A stretch of DNA of 64,000 bases from Trichoplax adhaerens (taxonomy: Eukaryota; Placozoa; Uniplacotomia; Trichoplacea; Trichoplacidae), in assembly GCF_000150275.1 (NCBI RefSeq), contig NW_002060945.1, positions 1,856,197-1,920,196 of the forward strand, in the 5' to 3' direction. Of this stretch, positions 58,496 to 64,000 are shown piece by piece. The number at the start of each line of letters is the position of its first letter. Within the stretch, counting starts at the first letter, position 1. Position numbers and translations under genes: made by a program. The notes beneath the pieces were generated by a model. It did no database searches and was not told where the DNA came from. It saw only the letters and a list, made by a program, of their open reading frames with translations.

Positions 58496-61400
58496 TAGTC
58501 AAAATTTTCTCCTGACGAGAATGGCGGAGATAGATTTTATAATACAAAGTGTTCATAATCGGCAAAGAAGTCCATCAAGCTGTGAATAGAATTGAATAAC
58601 TGAGTGGTAGTACTGTTTAATGAACGAATTTAAAGTACATTAAAAGATTTTTCCCTTTGAAAGTAACATTGATATTTTATGGTCTGAACATCATTGAAAA
58701 CGACGATCAAATCTCCCTACAATACTATTAGTTTTAATAATGAACTTTCTACCTTCATGCACTTTACAGCTATCTGCTTATTTGCAGCTTAATGTAACCT
58801 GTCAATGTGAATTTATAAACCTCTTGGATTATGTAGTTTTAAAATATATTTGTAATGTTAACTGTGTGGTAGTAGTTAATGCAAAATGAAGTCATTGTGA
58901 AGAAAAATTAAAGCGATAAATTGAGCTTAACAATAAATTTTTCACTGTAAATCTAGTTATAATTTGACAATATGAAATTGAGTGGTTTATAAATATATAT
59001 GATAATAGCCATTACTGCTGTAGAACATTAGGAGATTTGCTCGAATTGCTGGATCATGGCTAAATAAGATTACAGCATTAATCAACTCAAATATCGTATC
59101 TTTTACTGACAGAAACTAATTGACTGTACACATATTCGGTCATTGATAATACGAAGAGTAAATTTTCAATATAATGTGAATAATATTTCTATATTACATT
59201 AGTTTAGTACTGTATATAAGCGGAAAAATCGAACACGATACAGCACGATTACGTAAAGAGGTAAATTTTAGAAAGTTATATAAATTTTCTCTTGAATAGA
59301 CTTTAGATATTTTAAATGAACTTCTATTGCTTGTTTATAGGAAAAAGTTTTAAAGAAGAAATGGGATATTTTTATTCTAAAAGGGACAGCTAATCGCTGT
59401 TTATGTAGTCATCACTGTATGAGTATTTCAAGTTGTTTGAATAAAATCTTGAGAAATAACTAATAAATTGATATTTTACGATACAATATATAGCCTAAAT
59501 TGAACGCTTCTAACTTTTGAATGATCTGGTTATCATACTTTATTTCCTTTGGATCTTTAACGTAGTCTGCATATGTTATCATGGTTAAGTATTGCTTCTG
59601 AAAATAACTCCCAAATTCAGTTTGATAAGGTAGTGCAACGTAGTAACAAGTTAGGCTATAGTAATATAAAACAGCGAGTGGCGTATCTGCTATAAGAAAG
59701 GAGAGAGTACTAAGATGCCATTTCAAGATAGAGACTGTAAAAGGCGCTATTCACTCAGATTGTATGATCATCGAATCTAAAGTTTTGGTAGCAGGGTTTA
59801 AACAAAATTTAGTCTAATAAGTAATAATGCTTATATTGTAACGTTAGTGTACAAACTATGGCTAAACTAGAATGGTTGTAATGCAAAATCATAAAAAACA
59901 GAGTATTACGCCACAAAGGTTTATACGGTACATCTTTACATTTAATATAATATTTATGCTGTTGAACGTTACTGTAAATAAGACGCACAGTCCTTCCTAG
60001 TCTCGTATTAATACCTCAAAGAGAACTTATTTAGCTATTAAAAAGACTTAAAAGTATTAAGAAAATTGATGTAATGTACATTTTACCGTTGGAATATACT
60101 AGATGATTTGGGATCTCTTTAAACTTTGTTTATCAAATGAACCAATATTACATCAATTAAGGAACTGACTTATTTTTTGTAGTAACGTGTTAGTGACAGT
60201 AGGTGAAAGACTACATGCTTAGTGTAAATATTTTGTAACAGCGTATTAGTCACTTTAAAGCATAATAACTCAGAAACGGTGCCATATTTATAGCTATAGA
60301 ATCAAGTCAAAAGTTATCGATTTAGAAATTAGGTTTCCAATTGCTGTTAGTAATACAGAACAATAATGTAATACGACGTAGCATTATAATGCTAACGTGA
60401 TCTGTTTTAACTATTTTCAATCGATATGGTACCGAAACAAAACAATTAGACATAGTCCAATTTAATGTATTGGAGTTAACGTACAAATACATAGCTTTAA
60501 CATGACTCTTTATCCCTTAGGACAGTTAAAATTGAAGATGAGATAAAATTAAAATACACAAGTTGACACACTTATCAAGATTTTATAGAAAGAAAAAAGC
60601 TCCAATATCTTACATTGTATCGTTGATTACTTGCTATCAAAGTTGTAACAGCAATCAAAATCAATTTGGATTAATAACCATCGATCACTGTGATTAAAAT
60701 ATTTTGCCTACGGATCGATTTGACGATTTTAAGTCTATTCTTAGGCTGGATGTCAATATTAATCGTTAACTAAGAAATGAATCAGAAACCGGATTTAAAC
60801 TACTGTCAATCTATAATTAAAAGTAACAAAATTTATTGAAAGAGCGTTTAGAAAGAGTATATAACTTGTAGTACAGTATAATGAAACCGTAACTTTTTCA
60901 TTTCAGATTACCACACCCGTACATCCTTTAATAGCTAAAATTCCTTCGATCAGGATTGTCAATATAATCATTCTTTTATTTGCCATTGAAGATTTGACAA
61001 TAAAATGGAGACTATAGAAGCCCTCAGCAATAATTAGAACGGTAATGACGACCTTTTGTCGTTGCCATATTTTTAATTGATGTTACGTTGGTTAAATACA
61101 ATCACCCGACAATAGACTATCGCTTTGGTAAGTTATGAATATTTTACACCTGCTTACAACTGATGTATTTTTTACGTAGGTGATGAATAGAACAGATTAG
61201 TGGCAAGAACTTTGTAGAATGAAATGCTACCAATACGTTTGAATTGAAATGGTATCGATATCTAATTAATTTAGTTTTTCTGTCATTTATGATTATCACA
61301 AGCGATACCATTATGCGACAATTACGTCTTTTAGCATTAACCACGCAAAATACCGCCGAAGTTAGAATCATGGTGGATAAAATAGCATCATTTCATCTCT

Positions 61401-64000
61401 TTTCAGATAGTAGTCTCCAAAAATATTTCATATGGAGAGTATTGTTATGGTGAATTCAAAGATTGAACGTCAAGAAGACAATCTGCGACTATAGACCATT
61501 GTCTAATTTTCTCGGCAAGTTTGTTATTATATATATATATATGTATATATTATACATAATTAATCTTTCAAATGAAATATCATCATTATTATAAAGTCAA
61601 CATTGTTACTTAAGCAGTACTAACAATATCTTGGACTTATAAATGAATCAATAGGAGATTAAAAGACGGAATTTGACCAATGGCGTTATTATTTTGTACT
61701 TGTGGAGATGTATGTTTTTCAATTTTATAACCATTATTAGCTTCTATATCAAGGTAAACATCAGCTGTTACTTTCTTTATGTTTATTAGTCGTCATCATC
61801 ATGAGAAAAGAGATCATAAAAGGAAAGGAGCGACCTAATTTCTTCTATTACTACCTTGGCTTTGTTTAAATTATTACTTATTAGAATTTGTACGAATCAA
61901 CTAGCACAATAATCCCGTCATATCGAAGATACGACTTTAACATCAGAGTTCCGTTAATTCTTTTTGCGAAAGATTAAATACATATCTACGCTGAGAATAT
62001 AAAATAGATTCTATCTAGTTTAAATAAGTAATCTCCTGTAGTTCATTTTATTCTATATTGGATTGAAATTGAAATTAAGCAAAACTAATAGATTGTAAAT
62101 TTAGAATCTAGAAATTGTACACACATATATAATAAAATCGAGATACTCACTTTGAAAGATTAAATCTCTACAAATTATCACCGTTTCAAGATATTATATA
62201 GGTGCGGCAGCTTCGCACTTCTAAAATATTGTATGTGAATTACGGCTGGTATATTTGGTAATAAAGTTTAAAATTCTTAAATTGAACGATCTGGAGGAGC
62301 AAAAATATAAATTAAGAGATAAAATAAATAGGACACATTTTCATGTAGAACAAACAAGTTAAGTTTACTTAATAAGTTTTTATCATGTAAGAGTATTATC
62401 ACGACAGAAATCTTTATAATGATGAACTAAGGATATAAAATAATTGGTTATTGAGTTAAATGTAAACAGAATAACCTGAATATGAGACATAATGCAAGTA
62501 TATAATATGCTTATCTAGTTTATACGCGAGGTCATATCAAGCTTCCTTTATAGAAATTTCGTAGCAGGTCACAACAATCATCCTATAATTTGATGTGCAT
62601 AACAGCTCTAAAGGAAAACAATAACCATAATTACTATCGAACTGTTTAGATTTATTGAGCTTTAATACCATTTCAAGTGCACTGTATATGTAAAGTAATA
62701 TTGAAGATAACAGTGTTTTACTTGTTACAATCTGCAATAGATAAAAATAGAAAAATATCTTTCCAATGATGATAATTTTTGAATTTACTGCTCCAAGTCT
62801 ACTAATCAAAGAGCAACGATATCAGAATGCTATTGATATCTTATTTGCTTGTGCTCACAATTGCATGGTTTAGAGATGAAGTAGCGAGAAGAGTAGCACA
62901 GTACCTAAGTACATGAAAAATATGTTGGTCAATCATATTTCAGCTGTGTATCATTTTGCTAAGTAGATTGTGCTTAATGTAATTTATTCTTGTAAGTCTC
63001 TTTATAATGAAAGCTAAATCACGAATGTTGACGCTAGAAACGATTATACGAGCATGTTAGTTGTAGGTTAGGAAACGTGTAAATAGGGCACAATATAGAC
63101 TGTGAATCCATATCTATTAATTGACATTAATCCTATAGTATCAAGTTGCTTACAATTAAAATTACGTAGGTAAGAAATAGTGTAGCAAATTGTAATATAA
63201 AGTACGGTGGGTACAAAATGCATTATAAAATTATATTTCAGTAATTTGTTATGTATTATGTATAATGCAAAAATGCAACTATTCTTCGCAGCTCTTCATT
63301 GCTGGAGCTTTAATCACAGGGTCAATTTAAACAATTGCTTACTAAGTTAGGTGCAAATCTGGAAGCATATTTTATAAATGACACACAATATAAGTTGTGT
63401 GTACAAAATTAATTATCTACAATATTGCTATAAACTTATTGAAGAAAAAATTATATGGCTTATAAATAAAGCGGAATATGATCATGTAAAAACTATGTGT
63501 AATTCTATTTCAGTGATTGTAGGGCTAGCTTTGATATTAATCGTTCTAAATATTTTATTGATGCACTGTTCAATTTTCAGATCATTATTTGATCTACTAC
63601 AAATTTAGAAAATGGTAATCTATGGTGACTGCGAATTCCAAGTATGAAACTGAAAATGGCTTTGGATGAGCATGATGCAATATGAAAATTTACACTTTTT
63701 GGCCTGTACTCAGCTATAAAGGTAATTAATGTGAAGTAAGTTGTTGCTTAGATGTATAAGTATGATAAATGACCATTTTACTGTTGCTTTACTCTAGAAT
63801 GCACTTTTTATAAGGTACGGTAGACGTTGATAAACTCTTGCTCTCTTAATGAAGATACCAAAATATTAATCTTAAAATATTCATGAACTGGTAAGAGATA
63901 ATATCATTTTATTAATACTTACTGCAATACTTAGGTATAAATGATACTAAAGGCGATATTAGACTGTAAGAGTAAATTTCGTAGTAAAATTGAAAGATCC
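58496..64000. other. AT-rich region without recognised genes
   Basis: About 5.5 kb in which I see only short open frames typical of chance in AT-rich DNA. The longest (59460-59726, minus) is moderately protein-like but matches nothing I know. Confidence 0.5.
61526..61558. repeat. (TA)n microsatellite
   Basis: A run of about eight TA units interrupted by one G, then a second short TA run ending in TATACAT. Confidence 0.9.

Noticed and set aside
59460-59726. 88-residue minus-strand frame
   Set aside because: Somewhat protein-like, but no homology, no supporting exons and no conserved motif; chance frames of this size are expected in this much AT-rich DNA.
1-64000. tRNA, rRNA, CRISPR array, transposase or integrase genes
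   Set aside because: Looked for T-loop GGTTCGA cont­exts, repeated spacer arrays and DDE/RT motifs by eye; found none. A covariance-model scan would be needed to exclude tRNAs and snoRNAs.

Overview
The window is AT-rich nuclear DNA from a eukaryote and almost certainly an early-branching animal. The genes carry many short phase-conserved introns (several of 45-120 nt), very short exons (25-60 nt) and canonical GT-AG sites. They encode metazoan proteins: a GRASP Golgi stacking protein, a C7orf57-like protein, BBS9, eIF1, SETD2 and a SEC14-like CRAL-TRIO/GOLD protein. The base composition, compact exon structure and vertebrate-like protein similarity fit a placozoan (Trichoplax/Hoilungia type) best. 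That assignment is an inference; no rRNA or mitochondrial marker is present.

Layout: 1-2622 (minus) is the 5' part of a GORASP gene, truncated by the window edge. It is divergent from a complete 7-exon C7orf57-like gene (4526-6991, plus), with a CAGTA/TACTG satellite between them. A complete 25-exon BBS9 gene occupies 9009-16845 (plus). It converges on a 3-exon eIF1 gene (18728-21230, minus), whose upstream flank carries a second CAGTA array. SETD2 follows (24076-28944, minus; AWS, SET, post-SET, WW and SRI domains all present, extreme N-terminus not found). From about 28.9 to 34.3 kb there is a compositionally different segment with simple repeats, a third CAGTA array and a candidate small secreted-peptide gene (33819-34110, minus). 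A 16-exon SEC14-like gene runs from 34396 to 39181 (plus).

The second half holds two minus-strand genes that I could only recover by joining short exons by splice phase. One is a 13-exon scaffold with an RA (Ras-association) domain, a Cys motif, a PDZ domain and a C-terminal coiled coil (41025-46277). The other is a SAM-domain gene of which four exons are visible (54409-57545). The remaining sequence (46.3-54.4 kb and 57.5-64 kb) is gene-poor, with local duplications and a degenerate tandem repeat of about 195 bp.

The genes do not form one pathway. BBS9 is ciliary, GORASP is Golgi, SETD2 is chromatin, eIF1 is translation initiation, and the RA-PDZ and SAM genes look like signalling scaffolds. 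The linkage itself is of interest: human GORASP1, EIF1B and SETD2 lie on 3p22-p21, and C7orf57 and BBS9 lie on 7p14-p12. No tRNA, rRNA, CRISPR array or transposase gene was recognised. All exon boundaries are hand-derived from splice consensus plus reading-frame phase and should be read as gene models.
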